A stretch of 64,000 nt of DNA from Mycogone perniciosa (GCA_025331125.1 JAOALB010000199.1:17559-81558); one strand, 5' to 3'. Counted from the first letter of the stretch, positions 22,019-34,800 are shown. Numbers and translations: made by a program. The notes: a model not told the origin generated them from the sequence alone.

Positions 22019-23386
22019 TAGTGAGAAATACTGCAGTTTGTTGAAAGACGATGACTTATTAGCTGTCTGCTGGCATAGGTTAGTCGAATATTGTACGAGG
22101 TTGCAGCTAACCTACGAAACAGATATCTTCCGAGCAATACCTGAAATCGCAAAGAGTCCGAGTACACTGCTCGACCGCTGAAAAAGTCATCGCTGAAGGA
22201 CCTGGCGCGGTATGCAGAGTCAATCTCAATCTCCAAGAGCTCTGCTGAGCAGGGTGTGTGTGGTCATACCGCCCAGGGACTTGACGAGCCCCGACTTGGT
22301 TATGGACAGCCGCTACATGTCAAGTGCTCCGTAAAATTCATCAATATTCCCGGTGACTCGACTGCATTACGTGACATGGTGGAAGTATGGATTCGACCAG
22401 TGAGCTCGTCCAAGATCACGTTCTGCTTTGTGGGTATCTGATACCAATCGCACTCCATCATCTGCCGCTACCAGGGAACGACGCAAGGCGGCCATTTAAG
22501 CCGTTCGACCCTTCACATCACGCAAGGGCGGGTGTCCAACATCTGGGCACATTACGGCTCTTCACCGACAATGCATGGCTTATTAATGCTCATGGAGAAA
22601 GCGGCATCCGGTGTACTGGAGCTCTTACTGGTCAAAAGCATCGGCGATGAAGGGAGGCGTTGCCAAGTCTATAAGCGGTTTGGATTGGTCGAGATCTTGA
22701 AGCCCCTGCAGCAATGAAAGTCCGAAAGAGATACGGTAATACTGGGCGGACATATTTACCTCGAAGATGGGAGAGAACGTGCTTGTTGAAATATTATTGA
22801 CTTTACAGATGAAGGAAGGGAATATGATGCACAGATGAGCCATGCGCAGCTGCCCGATGGGCTTGCGAAAGACTACGAGTACTTACATACGAAGCACACC
22901 TGTGTCGCATCCTTTACCTAGTACTGCGTTTGTGCGTATTTAGCTGGCTCCCCACCCTCCCTCCGGCTGCACACCACATGTGCCAACTCTGCTCCACAGC
23001 GGGATATAAAGCACCTCGTTGGTCGCCTTGTTTCGTTGTGGCACATCCGAACAGGGATTCGGCGGAGACACTCTCCGGCTGAATGTGCTGTTGGTTTGAC
23101 AACCAACAACATCCAGGGCTGCTTGCTAAAAGGTGAAGAATCCCCGTGTCATTAGCTTTTCTGACAATGTTGCTGGCAGAAAAGAGACAATCTTCTCCAT
23201 CTTGCCATCGTTTTAAAGCTAGGCCTGTCGCTTCTTTGTTATGGTGTCCAATCGATCATCTCCATTTGCTCTCTTGCGGCCGTCTCTCACGTTATTCCAC
23301 AGATGGGCATCCCCGATCTGCAAGCTATGTAACTTGAGCAGACTCGTATCGTATATTCCTCCAACCCCGCTATTTGCGACCAAAAC
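22019..23386. other. Intergenic, no supported gene
   Basis: Possibly includes an unrecognisable remainder of the HET gene. Short frames at 22387-22717 lack family features. The last few hundred bases should hold the promoter of the chromodomain-like gene. Confidence 0.5.
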
Positions 23387-24379
23387 ATGAGCACGAGTAC
23401 GGCCACAGCCAGCTCTAGTCAGACTCCCACAAGTACGCCACTTCCTCGATTATTAATGTCACATACTCCGTATAACCGGCAACTTTGCTGACTTGTCTTA
23501 GTCCTCCCTTGCGTAGGCATTGGCGATTTTACACCACCGCCGCCAGTCGACTTTGCGACTGTCGACGAATTCTTCCAGCTCTTTACCCATTTCGGGGACG
23601 AAGGTTCCGAGACGATGCTTCCTGAGACTGTGCTCTCCACAGCCGTTGATGCGACCTACTGCAATGGTAGGACGAGCGATGATGGCACAGACCATGTGCC
23701 AAGGAGTCAATCAGCCACCCCCGAAGGCCCTGGTCACAGCCATCAAGGTGCGACCACACCATTAACTGCGAAGTCATTGGACGATGAAGTGCCCAAAACT
23801 TCAACTGCGAGGTTACGCATCGCAGACATTATCGACAACGACGCGACCAGCAACGATGATACATGTGATGGCCCCGCCCGAAATCCTTCAACCGAAACCA
23901 GCGCGACTAGGTTCCGTGACGATGAAAAAGAGAAGCAAAAGCAGAATATAGACGAGGCGGCAACAGAGTCAAACATAGATCAGGCCGACGAGCATCAGCA
24001 AAGAAACACGTCAAAGAAGAAGCAACGCGAGGCGGCCAACGACGCCGGATTACACTCCGACAAGACCAGCAACACCGACAACATATTCGAGATTGAGTGT
24101 TTGAGATCACATCAAGTGGACAAAAAGTTCGCTGTGGTGGACTTCTTCGTCGAGTGGAAGAGCGGAGCAACCACCTGGGAAACCGAGCGCGATCTCCAAC
24201 TCCAGGTGCCCTCGCTCGTGTTGGACTACTGGGACAAGCAAGGTGGCCGAGAGAAAGTCACCGGGCTGCAAGAGTTTCACGTCCTACGACTTCTCGATTA
24301 TCGGCAGACGCCGTCTTCTTATCTTGTCCAGTGGGCCATCGGAGCGGCACCCCACCATCGCCGTTCCGCCCTCGCTTAA
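23387..24379 (+). CDS. Chromodomain-like protein with acidic/polar N-terminus
   Basis: Predicted 307 residues in two exons, 23387-23432 and 23502-24379. The 69-bp intron (GTACGC...CTTAG, branch GCTGAC) restores phase exactly, and the first exon supplies MSTSTATASSSQTPT. Residues 16-220 are low complexity, rich in Asp, Thr, Ser and Lys. From about residue 226 comes a chromodomain-like block: IFEIECLRSHQVDKKFAVVD, then FFVEWKSGATTWETERDL and VLDYWDKQ. These match the chromodomain order (aromatic cage start, VxW, TWExxxxL, xxYW). A second, incomplete copy, EFHVLRLLDYRQTPSSYLVQ, sits at the C-terminus and stops right after the VxW-like strand. Chromodomains bind methylated histone tails, so a nuclear, chromatin-binding role is likely but untested. 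It lies 295 bp upstream of the GMPPA-like gene on the same strand. A TACTCCGTA motif lies inside its intron. Confidence 0.7.
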
Positions 24380-24673
24380 TTGCATATGATTGCTGTCAGG
24401 ACCCAACCTCTAAGATAACAGATACCCAGTAATAGGAGGTGGTGCTACAGACTCTCTCCACCGCCTCCCTTTCAGCCAATTTGCTGGCCAGAAGCCTCCG
24501 ATCTTCTCGAACTCGGACTAAACGACAGCCTTTACTGCTTGAGAAGACGAACCGAGACGCCTCCTCAAGCTCTTCTTCCCCTTGTCACGGACTCTCTAGG
24601 CCCCGCCATCGCATACTATATACCCCTCCCACTCTCAGCTCAGCTCTCGAGTCTCAGCTGAAGAAGCGAAGCC

Positions 24674-26234
24674 ATGTCTCTCCAGGTGCCTATGGCGCAT
24701 CGTGCGAAGGACCAGGGCGCCACCAAGGCTGTCATTTTGGTACTGCTTTTCTCATACTCGTCATGCCTCTATGCCCTCTCTTTGCTGCTCCAAAGCTGTC
24801 GTCTTCCCGGACAACGGCTTCATTGAGCTTGCGAGACATGCATGGCCTGGCTAACATTAAATCTTCGCATTTGCTAGGTCGGTGGTCCTTCTCGCGGTAC
24901 GCGATTCCGTCCACTCTCCCTGGACCTCCCCAAGCCGCTCTTCGAAGTCGCTGGCCACCCCATCATCTGGCACTGCCTCTCTGCCGTTGCCCGCGTTCCC
25001 AACAAGCAGATCCAGGAGGTCTACATCATTGGCTACTACGACGAAACCGTCTTCCGGGACTTTATCAAGGACTCGGCGAAGGAGTTCCCCGGCATCACCA
25101 TTCGCTATCTACGAGAGTACCAGGCCCTCGGCACGGCTGGTGGTCTCTACCACTTCCGCGATGCCATCCTCAAGGGCCGGCCCGAGAGCCTCTTTGTCCT
25201 CAACGCCGACGTCTGCTGCTCGTTCCCCCTCGAAGAAATGCTGAAGCTCTTCAATGAGAAGGACGCCGAGGCCGTCATCCTCGGAACGCGCGTCAGCGAC
25301 GATGCCGCCTCAAACTTCGGTTGCATCGTCTCCGATTCTCACACCCGCCGTGTCCTCCACTACGTCGAGAAGCCCGAATCCCACATTAGCAACCTGATCA
25401 ACTGCGGTGTCTACCTCTTCTCAACCGAAGCCATCTTCCCATCCATCAGGTCCGCCATCAAGCGCCGCACCGACCGCCCTACGCGCCTCGTCTCCTACCC
25501 GTCCTCAGACAACCTTGAGAACATGTACATCCCAGCTGCGGCCGCCGCAGACGACGATGACGACGACACCAACCGGAGGAACGAAGTCATTCGTTTGGAG
25601 CAGGACATCCTCGGTGACATGGCCGACAGCAAGCAGTTCTTCGTCTACGAAACCAAGGACTTCTGGCGCCAAATCAAGACCGCTGGCTCCGCCGTGCCAG
25701 CCAACGCCCTGTACCTGCAAAAGGCCTGGCAGTCAGGCAGCGACGAGCTCGCCCAGCCCAGCGCCAACATCGTCGCCCCCGTCTTCATCCACCCTACCGC
25801 TGAGGTGCACCCAACCGCCAAGCTCGGCCCCAATGTCAGCATCGGTCCCCGCGTCGTCGTCGGTGCCGGCGCTCGCGTAAAGGACAGTATCGTGCTAGAA
25901 GACTCCGACATCAAGCACGATGCCTGCGTGCTTCACTCCATCATCGGTTGGGGAAGCCGCGTAGGCGCCTGGGCCCGTGTGGAGGGCACGCCGACACCAG
26001 TTGGCAGCCACTCCACCAGCATCATCAAGAACGGCGTCAAAGTGCAGAGCACCTCCATCTTGGGTAAGGACTGTGGTGTCGGCGATGAGGTGCACGTGCA
26101 GAATTGTGTCTGCTTGCCGTACAAGGAGCTGAAGAGAGTGAGTTGTCCCAAACCAGTCCTTTTTTGTTTGTTTTCATATGAAACCCACACTAACTTCTTT
26201 CTTTTAGGACGTTTCCAATGAGGTCATCATGTAA
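24674..26234 (+). CDS. Mannose-1-phosphate guanylyltransferase alpha-like protein (GMPPA type)
   Basis: Predicted 450 residues in three exons: 24674-24739, 24878-26137 and 26208-26234 (the last encodes only DVSNEVIM). The introns are 138 and 70 bp. The N-terminal nucleotidyltransferase signature VGGPSRGTRFRPLS lies at residues 23-36, followed by LPKPLFEVAGHPII, FVLNADVCCSFPL and NCGVYLFS. The C-terminal third is a left-handed beta-helix of hexapeptide repeats (IHPTAEVHPTAKLGPNVSIG onward). The VGGPxxGTRFRPLS variant and the HPTAE repeats place it with the GMPPA branch rather than the catalytic VIG9/PSA1 branch. In animals GMPPA senses GDP-mannose and restrains the catalytic subunit (established knowledge); the fungal role is inferred from that. 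It carries an Ala/Asp-rich insertion of about 30 residues (near 25525-25590). It converges on the nucleotide-sugar transporter gene and its cytosolic product would feed protein glycosylation. Confidence 0.9.
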
Positions 26235-26830
26235 AGCACGAAGAATAGATGGAAGCAACTGACGGACGAGATGGGACATTAAAAAGGAGATGAACCCTGA
26301 AAGATAATGAAGAAAAAAAGATGTGATTCTGGCGAGTGAAGACGCCATTAACGATATCACGGATTCTACTACTACCTCTTACTACCCTCTTACGTGTCTA
26401 CCTCTTTCACATACCGAAGGAGCTGCAGGACAAATCATAGATCTTACATAATTCTACTGAAGAAAAGAGTTTGCCCAACCGACTTGGTCGTGTATTCCGT
26501 TCGTCGTACTCGTACAATCGACTAGATTTTGCACTTCTCCAGCCCTCACCCAATTTTCCTCACTCCTTAGCCTGATAAAACTCACCATATGAGTAAGACA
26601 CGACTTCATCGTCAACTAATATCATTGCAAACCAGGTCTGTCCCCTCTAAAAATTCAATACCTCTCCCCCATCCATGCTCTGGACGCCGTAATCCTCCCC
26701 CCTCATGATGTGTCTCTTTAATATGTATACATACCATGTCGTGTGCACATACGCCCATATACAACCCTAGTTTTTGCTGCCCTATCCAAAAGGCTTCCCC
26801 AGTGCAAGAAACCCGAAAAAAAAGAGTGAA
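26235..26830. other. Convergent intergenic region (3' untranslated regions)
   Basis: Separates two genes that converge. It contains pyrimidine-rich and AT-rich stretches consistent with two 3' untranslated regions and their polyadenylation signals. No gene is seen. Confidence 0.6.
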
Positions 26831-28491
26831 TCAAATCTCCTTTTGCATATTTAACCGACTCGCTGAACGTGGTAGCATCGGGCTGCTTGGTCGACTTGAT
26901 GTTAACCCCATGCCCTTGCCGTCAAAGGGGTCTGCGTTGAGGTGCTTGGAATCCGTCATGCGAGGCGTGCCAACGGGGGTTAAGAAGCTCTCAATGGTGG
27001 GCTTTGTAAAGCTGGCGACGCGGATGGGTGGTCGCCGTTGAAGGGTCTCCTCGGGTGCGCTGTACATGTATGTAGCCAGGAGGACGAGTGATGTACCAGC
27101 GAGGAACTGCACAGGTAGGGTGGTTAGTCGGCTGCCGTTTCCATCCAATATCACCAGCTGAGGGGGTGGTAACCTACCGTAATGGTGACCTTGAATTCAA
27201 ACATCCACACACTCACAAGGAAGCTGAGGATGATGCTTATGCTGGTGGCAAAGTTCTTGACAATATTGTCCGCGTCTCTGATGACGAGACTGGCAAGTAG
27301 GCCACCCGCTGCCTGTAGCACAACAGTGGCCCACACAGCCGCGTTGTATCCCTCAAAGAAACCGTGCTCACGGATGCCGGCACCATCCTGCCACATGACA
27401 CCACCAAGGAGGGCAGCAATCATGGAATAGAAGCTCAATTGGAGGTTTCGAATCCAAACGCTCGCCTGCGTGGGGCTCTCCTTGAGAAGCTTCTCAAAGT
27501 AGACACCTGTAAGGCCTGAGACAGCCGCCGAGACGAGAACTGCAGTCACGCCAACGGAGTAGTTCATCTGAGGTTCAAGAGGGGTCAGGTCGTTGTCGAT
27601 GCCCTGATATGTCGCGGAGCGGCGTGTTAGATGCACAGGTGGTGAGTCATCAGGGATGGCATGGCCGAGCTCGTGTTTGGATCGGGGGAAGAAGTGATCG
27701 GGCATGCCATGGAGCAACACCGGGGAGGACGGTGTGGTAGAGGAGGAGGGGAGAGAGACGATTGAGACGCCAATTGTGAGAACGACCAGAGAGAGCCAGC
27801 GTGTGAATCCAAGGGGTCGTTTAAGGAGCATGACGCTGAAGACGGCTGTGGTAAGAATCTGCCGTGTCCGCTGTTAGCACCAGTGTCTGTTTTCCCACCT
27901 ATGACGGTGACGGATTGTGTAGCTGGCTACCTTTAACTGGTAGAGGACCTGAAAATGCACGGCGTCGAGATTGCCAACAGCAACGTATTGCAGAATATTT
28001 TGGAGGGTGTAAAAGATAGCAGGCACAACAAGCTTCCAGCCGTCTCCACCAAATACGGCGTTATATATCTGCTCGAACAGCACAGTAGCAGGCGTGCTGG
28101 GCGCAAGTGTCTTGGACGCCTCGTACATGGCGAGCGTAAGGGAAACGGCGAGCTTTATGATTTCGTGGAGGAAGACGGCGGTCGAGGGGAAATAGCGATG
28201 GTCGCCAGCGGGGGGCATGATGCGGGAGTAGTGCATGATCTGTCGACATGTTAGCAAGACTGTTGGTTTGACTGTTTGACTGTCTAGCATGCTGAGACAT
28301 ACCAAGATGAAGGCCGAGTTTTGGACTGTGAGCTATCCGTTCCAGCAGTCAGCACAGAGCCCAATGGCGAGGCCAGGAGCGAGCAGCGAGGAACACGGTA
28401 CCAAAAGCAATGACCGCTGTGTCCCTGAGCTCTTCTTCCTCTTCACAGCTCCAATGTCGCCTCGAGCGACGGCGGACTCGAGTATCGCCAT
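26831..28491 (-). CDS. Golgi nucleotide-sugar transporter (SLC35A family)
   Basis: Predicted 461 residues in five exons: 28491-28402, 28332-28303, 28239-27931, 27858-27178 and 27106-26831. The second exon is only 30 bp (LTVQNSAFIL). Splice phases are all zero and branch sites (CTAAC) are visible. The conserved family stretch spans the junctions: LTVQNSAFIL then IMHYSRIMPPAGDHRYFPST. It continues through FLHEIIKL, LQNILQYVAVGNLDAVHFQV, LYQLKILTTAVFSVMLLKRP and VYFEKLLKESPTQASVWIRN. About ten hydrophobic segments are seen. A long polar luminal or cytosolic loop (about residues 190-230) and a Ser-rich tail are extra. Members carry UDP-galactose or UDP-GlcNAc into the Golgi in exchange for UMP; which sugar cannot be decided here. 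Its neighbour makes or senses GDP-mannose, so both serve glycosylation. Confidence 0.9.
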
Positions 28492-29597
28492 GGCGGGCGA
28501 ACGTGGAGGAGGCGTGTGTCGGTGACAGAATGCGGTGGCGTCGTCTGCTCAAGGGGAGAAAGATTGGGTCCGTCTTGAAAGGGGAAATGGCCTATTCTTC
28601 CCACACAAGCGCAATGGCACTGCAAAGAGGGGGTTTCGTCAGCTTTGTTGGCTGCCAATTCAGAGCGAGACAGAGTTGGGAGCGACAAACACAGAGAGAA
28701 TAGCCCACGCGACCTCGATGGCAGCAGCCGAAAACGGGCAGTGACAAATTCCAGACAGCCAAATAGTATTCGAGGAAGAAGAAGAAGAAATGGAGTAGAA
28801 AAGAAGTATTCACATTCTATTTCCCTCTCTTTCTGTCAATCAATCTCTTACTCTTTTGTTTCTTCTCCTTCAAACCGCTAATCTGCGATGACGAAGATGA
28901 CAAAGATGACAATGCTAAGATAGATGCAAGCGAGCGGGCGGTTAGAACTCTAATCTCCCCCCCCCCTGACGTCTGTGCCCCCTAGCACTAATCAGCCGCT
29001 AAAACCCCATTGCTAGCGAGGAGACTACCGCTAGCGACACCACCAAATGACCTGTGGGGCCGCCGTGGTGGCCTGCCAGATCGCGGGGGACGAATCACAT
29101 TCTCTTTTGCTTCAGCTTCCTTTCTTGATGCCCAACTCTCTTACTCATAAGACATCTTATGTTATGTTGGAGAAAGCAGTCATAACGTTGATCTCTCCAT
29201 AGGGATGAGTAATATAAAAAATAAATAAGTAATAAAAAATTCATCAGAATAACAATACTATCCCGGGTCTAACAGTCCTTTTTTTCTACGAGTAGACGTT
29301 GTAATACACACCAACTACCGGCATCTCGGCAATGCCAGATTATCCTTGTTTCACTTGGTGCTAGCTCTTATTTCACCAACGAACATCATGACACTGACAC
29401 TGATAGGGATGATCTTCCACAGGCAAACGACGCAGATAGCAATGTAGTATTTCCGAGTATTTTCCCTACAAGGCTGTACATAAATGCAGGCCAGCCTGAT
29501 CGATTCCAATCACTTTCCTTGACCCAATTCCCAATTCCTGTAACGTCTACCTTCACCTCATCATCATCGTAAATCGTCGTGATCCATGTCGTCGTCT
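28492..29597. other. Intergenic, no gene seen
   Basis: Promoter side of the transporter gene and 3' side of the mannosyltransferase gene. Short frames inside have no domain features. A C8 run lies near 28960, and an AT-rich patch near 29215-29260. Confidence 0.55.
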
Positions 29598-31073
29598 TCA
29601 TCGTAGCGAAAAGTTTCTCTCGTCAATCACCGTGTGACCAGACTGCAAGCCGGGTATGGCATCCTGTCTGCTGAGGTCTTGTGCCATGAGCTCCCAGAGC
29701 GCAAATCGCTCTGCCATGCTCTCCCCAGGGTTCTTGTCTCGCTCTTGGATGCTACCCGGCCGTTGCGGTCCAATCATGCGCCTCGCCCCGAAAAATCTGT
29801 TGACTTGGTGCGTTCTCACATCTAGCTCGGGGTCTGGCGTAAATTCCGGTAGGCTTGGGCGGCTTGTGTGTCCAGCATCCTTCCTACGAAAGTTCCACAC
29901 GCTCTTCTGGGGCAAGAACATGCTGGCGCTGATCGTGGGCACTGACATGTCCCGTCGTCGTCGATAATAAAAGTCGCCCGCGGAATCGAGATGATTAAAC
30001 AGCTCTTGGTGACTTTGACTGCGGAAGAACGTCAACGATCCGATGTCGAATGTCGGCGAGAGTCCGGTGAATCCAGTCTTGTAAATACTGCCCAACCATG
30101 AGGCAAACGCCTCAGAGTGCGAGCTTTCGTCGTTTTCATCATCAGGACCCTGTTCCCAGTCAGCGTTACGGCGTCGAACACGACTTGGACTGCCCTCGAA
30201 GATCTCTCTCTCGTCCAACGGCATCGAGCAGTGTTTCTCAAGGCAATCTTGTTCTTGGCATACCGGTTCGGTCGAGGCGTCGCGTCCGAGGAGCCAGGAA
30301 ACATCCGCTTCTGCGTGCAGCAGGTCAGGATGCTTATCCATAAACGACTTCACTTCTTGTGAATGGGTTTGCATGTCATCCTTGTCGACCAAGGCCTCGT
30401 TGAAACAGTACGCGATTTCGTGGTCCCGCATAAAGCGAAATACATCAAAATGGATGTCATGAGTGAACTGAGCCTATACATGCTATAAGCCCGAAGAAGC
30501 TACGAATCACAGTCGAATACGCAAGCTGATACTTACACCAGGCTCAATCCTCCAGAACCAGTCATAGTCTCGCAGCCGGTTCTCTCTTGCAAAAGGACCC
30601 GAGTTCCACCGGTAGATCTCGCGAAGAAGTGGCGCCGGCTGGTCAACGTCAGACACATCCTCGACATATCCATGCCCGATATGCGATACATCAAGGTGCG
30701 AAGCCGATGCAGACTGCGGCACGACCCAGTTTCCTTCTGAGATGACTTCGTAGATGCTGGTTGCGGCGGTTGCGTTCGACGTCTGGCGTCGAAAGTCGTC
30801 GCTCAGGGGGTTTGTGCTGAAGAAGACCCAATCGTAGTGGTATCGGCGGTTGAACGTGTCTTCCAGCTGGTAGATCGAGGAGAGGATGGCTGGCAGATCG
30901 TGCTCATGGGCGAGTGAGACGAGGGCTGCTCGAGGTCGCTGATCAGCAGCAGGAGTAGAGATGGCAAGGCCATGCACGAACGATGAAAGCTGGAGGAAGA
31001 AGAGCGCCCAAGCCAATGCGACGGACTGAATCCAGCAGAACGAAGCGATGGCTGCGCAACCTCTTTTCGTCAT
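29598..31073 (-). CDS. KTR/KRE2-family alpha-1,2-mannosyltransferase-like protein (GT15), divergent
   Basis: Predicted 470 residues in two exons, 31073-30537 and 30473-29598, with a 63-bp intron (GTAAGT...ATAG). Residues 14-37 form a type-II signal anchor (VALAWALFFLQLSSFVHGLA). The luminal part has GT15 landmarks: RAALVSLAHEHDLPAILSSI, VFFSTNPLSDDFRRQT, YDWFWRIEPGAQFTHDI (spanning the junction), DVFRFMRDHE and FNHLDSAGDFYYRR. In place of the usual NFEIGD it reads TFDIGS (Asp at residue 322). The usual YERWGDAPV is YRRRRDMSVP, and the HHxPY-like end motif is missing. So the fold is clear but active-site-region motifs have drifted. Such enzymes add alpha-1,2-mannose to O- and N-glycans in the Golgi. 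An upstream in-frame Met at 31175 exists; the Met at 31073 puts the anchor at the N-terminus as in the family. Confidence 0.85.
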
Positions 31074-31890
31074 GCTGACTGACTTGACACTTGTGAGGAG
31101 AAACAACGGAGGAGCGGTTGGCAATGGATAGAAGACAAAGGAAAGACGCAATGAAGTGAAGTCAAGGAGAGGCAAGAATCAGATAGTTTGGAAGAGAAAG
31201 GAAGAGGAGCGTGTTGAAACAAAACGAATGAATGAATGGACGACAACCTGGTCTGATGATGATGAACAGAGGAGCGGAGTTGGATTTTGGAAGAAATGAT
31301 GATGGAAGAAGAGAGAGGTTAAGAGGAGTGGAACAAAATAGGAGAGGGGGAAGGAGGAGCATAATAACTGTCATAGTACCTATGGTTAGGGAGAGGCAGC
31401 TGCCAGGCCAGCCCACAGCTGCTCGATTCTGACCACCTGTGCCAGCTGTCAACTCTGAGATCCAGGGCCTCGATCGATCACAGCTAGAGGCCGTCGACAC
31501 CTGCATCGGTTTGTTATAGAAGTCCTCTTACCCTTACCCATACCCGTAACAAGATAACAGAACAGATAGCCTTGATGGCCAACATATAAAACCAAAAAGG
31601 GCAAACTTTTGCATTCTTAATCTACCCCCCTATCTACTCCCAGCAGAACCACCCCATGGACTGCGCTGCCATGAAACCAACAGTCCCCTTTCCGAATATT
31701 GCTAGAAAACCATCCTCCAACGCCAGACTGACCAACAGGTTGCAGACTACCTTACGGTAGGTGGTAAACAGGCAAACAGGCACAAACAGGCATCATATCC
31801 CGCCTCTCGCCCTCTAGGTACACTATGGCACCCATAAGAATACAGGCACCTATGTCACACTGTGAGAGGAATAATACAGAAAACATTAAA
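31074..31890. other. Intergenic, no gene seen
   Basis: Contains the promoter of the mannosyltransferase gene, with purine-rich stretches on the plus strand (31190-31350), and the 3' region of the HIR1 gene. No protein-like frame. Confidence 0.6.
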
Positions 31891-34800
31891 TTAAGCCTCG
31901 ACATCCATAGACTCGACATCCGCAGACCCGTCATCCAGATTCAGGTCCATCACTCTGGCATATTGCGCTGTCAGGCGCTGTAGCTCACGGTATTTACCTG
32001 TTGCAAGGTCTTGTCAGCTGCATGTCCCATGGCAGAAGTCGGAATAACATGTCGTGTAAAGCAGAGGAAACTTACCGAGAATCAGGACTACCCCCTTAAG
32101 TAACTCCTTGCGATCCCATCCGCAAATATCATCCTCTTTGCTGAACCACCCGCGGCCCCCATCGTGCTCCTTGTCCTTGTCTTCGAGAACACCGCCCAGC
32201 AGACTGTTGAGCAGCTCCTCCACCTTTGCTCGTGCGCCCTCTGCCCCGAGTCGTTTGGCATACATGAACAAGTACAGTCTGAACTCCTCCCTGGCTCCTA
32301 GCTGCAGGGCGCCAGCAATCCGATTCTCCAAGTGCGCAATACTGACGCTGCTCTCGAGACTCTCGGCGTCTGATTTTTGCATGACGGTTTTGATGATACG
32401 CTGCAATGCGTAGGCTCGGCCCTTGAGGAGGAACTCGTTCGTGGTATGGCGCTCGAGGAAAGGAATGATACCGGAGGACACTGTAACCGCAGAGGCGTCT
32501 TTATCCTTGCCCTCTTTGGCGCTTGGTCCCACGGCAGTGGACTGCAGAGCAGATATAGATGAATCGTTGGAATTCCAGTACTGAGAGCCGACAGCCCACC
32601 ATGCCTCGCTCAACCGCTGCCAGGTATACATATCCCGAGCATAGTAATAACCATCACCATTGGTGAGCGTTACAACGACATGGCCAGTAGAATTGAGATG
32701 AGCCGACGTTACGCCAGGACCCGGAGTGGCCGAGTGCTGATTCAGTGACGTCGTGGCGATATCCAGTATCGGTCCCAGAGACACAGGGGGATGAGGCGAA
32801 GATTGCGTCCTAAGGTCCCAAACATGCGCCAGTCCCACAGCTGTAATTACTAGTAGCCAATAATCACGGCATTCGACAATGACAGGCTGAGACTCCAGGA
32901 TGATGGGGTTCAGGAGCCGCCTACCCGCTGGGGTCCAAACATGTATCGACCCATCCTCACAGGCTACAGCCCAAAAGTTTCTGTTTGCCGTCACCAAAAT
33001 GACGGCCCGCGGCAAGAACTCTTGCCAGACTAGAACTCCTTTCTTCGTAACCATAACATGGGACGGGTCTCGGGGGCTGGGATCGTTTTTGGCCTCAAGG
33101 ATAATATTCTCGGGAGACTTGGATGCTTCGTCCAGAGAAGACTCCGACTGTAGAATGCCTCGCTCCAGTGGCCTCAAAATATGCGATCTGATTTTGGGAA
33201 CAGCAAGTCGAACTTGGGCGTAGGAAATGGATGGGTTGAGAACTGCAGGACGCAGAAATTCGGGCGTAGGCACTACACCATGCTCAGTAGGCACCAGTGC
33301 GGCAGACTCCACGCCGTCGGCGCCGTTGCTCACAATAGCTGTAGGTCCACCAGCTATCCGCTTGGTGACGGGCTCCTCATCATCTTCGCCATCGGCTGCT
33401 ACAGCTCTCCGTTTGTTCCCAAGCAGCATAGATACGATACCTCCCTTTGGCAGACCGTCGAATGGCTTGGTCAGATCTAAAGTTGTTAGGGGGGCATCGT
33501 TTTGTGACGTCTTTGTAGTCGTGGATCCGACCAGCTGCGACTGAGGCAAGGATGACTGTCCCGTGCCGGATGATGATACAAGGAGCGGAGCAACCCGTTT
33601 CCGCCCATCTTTGCCAATGGTAACGCGAGACTTCAATTCACGGACTCGTTCAGCGGTTTTATCAGCAGTTTCCTCCTGTTGCTTGTCCTTTTCCGGCTCT
33701 GTATTCCCATTTGTGGCTGGCTTCGTAGCCTCCGGTGGTGCTGCAGCAGTAGATGAATCGGCCTTGCTCCCCTGTGTTGCTGGAGTCGATTCCTTGGTCG
33801 ACTCCGCCTGGAAGTCTCCCATCAAAGCGCCCATCCTCGATTGAACGGCCCTCGACTCACCAGCCTTGCTATGATTCTCCAACATCAAGCCGTCGACATC
33901 TTCAGCAATGCCCATGCCTTTCCTGGATGCACCGTATTTTTGCAACGCCTTGGTATTCTCCTCGGGCTGTGCAACCCAGCCTAGCTCGCCCTCGTCAAAC
34001 CTGACGACAACAACGCTTCCGTCCAAGCTAGATGCAAAGAGTGTGCATCCATCAGGCGCCCACGCCAAGTCCGAAATCGATTTGCCAGCCAAATCTTGCA
34101 CAATGACTACAGGCCTAGAGGTGTTGGTGTTCCAAATGCTCAGCGTCTTGTCCTGGCCGGCAGATGCAATGACCGTCACAAGCTGTCCTCCATTTCCGTT
34201 GGCGGCACCGTTCTGACTTGGTTTCACCGTATGAAATAGCCTCGGCGAGAACATGCACACTTCGGTAGGAGCCTCGTGTCCGATCAGGTTGATCTCACTG
34301 TCCCATCTGGTTCGCTCAATTATAGCGACAGAGCTGACCGGGCCATTGACGGCATTGGCTGCAGCTATGTGGTTACCGTCTGGGGACCATGAGCAACGTC
34401 GGAAGTACGTCGTCAAAGGAGAACTCTTGAATGGGGAGCTAATAGTCGTCTCAAGAACGAAGTTGTTAATCATATCGTGTTGAGTCGCATTGGGCGCAGG
34501 AGGGGTGAAACGGAATATCTTGATGGTTCGATCGTCGCTCGCCGTCGCAAAGAACTTGTTGGCCGGGTCGAACGTGATGCCCTTGACATGGCTCTGGTGT
34601 GCAGGCAGAGACTTGAGCTTCTCGAACGTGTGCCCTGACCAGACGACGACCTTGGAGTCCAGTCCCACCGAGACTAGCAGGGACGAGTCGTAGGACCAGG
34701 CCAAGTCCTGGACGTCATTGTCATGGCCGATCAATCGCTTGTATGTCTTCCAATTCTCAATAGGGGGGGGATCGTTGGTGCCAAAGGTGGCCGTCGGAGG

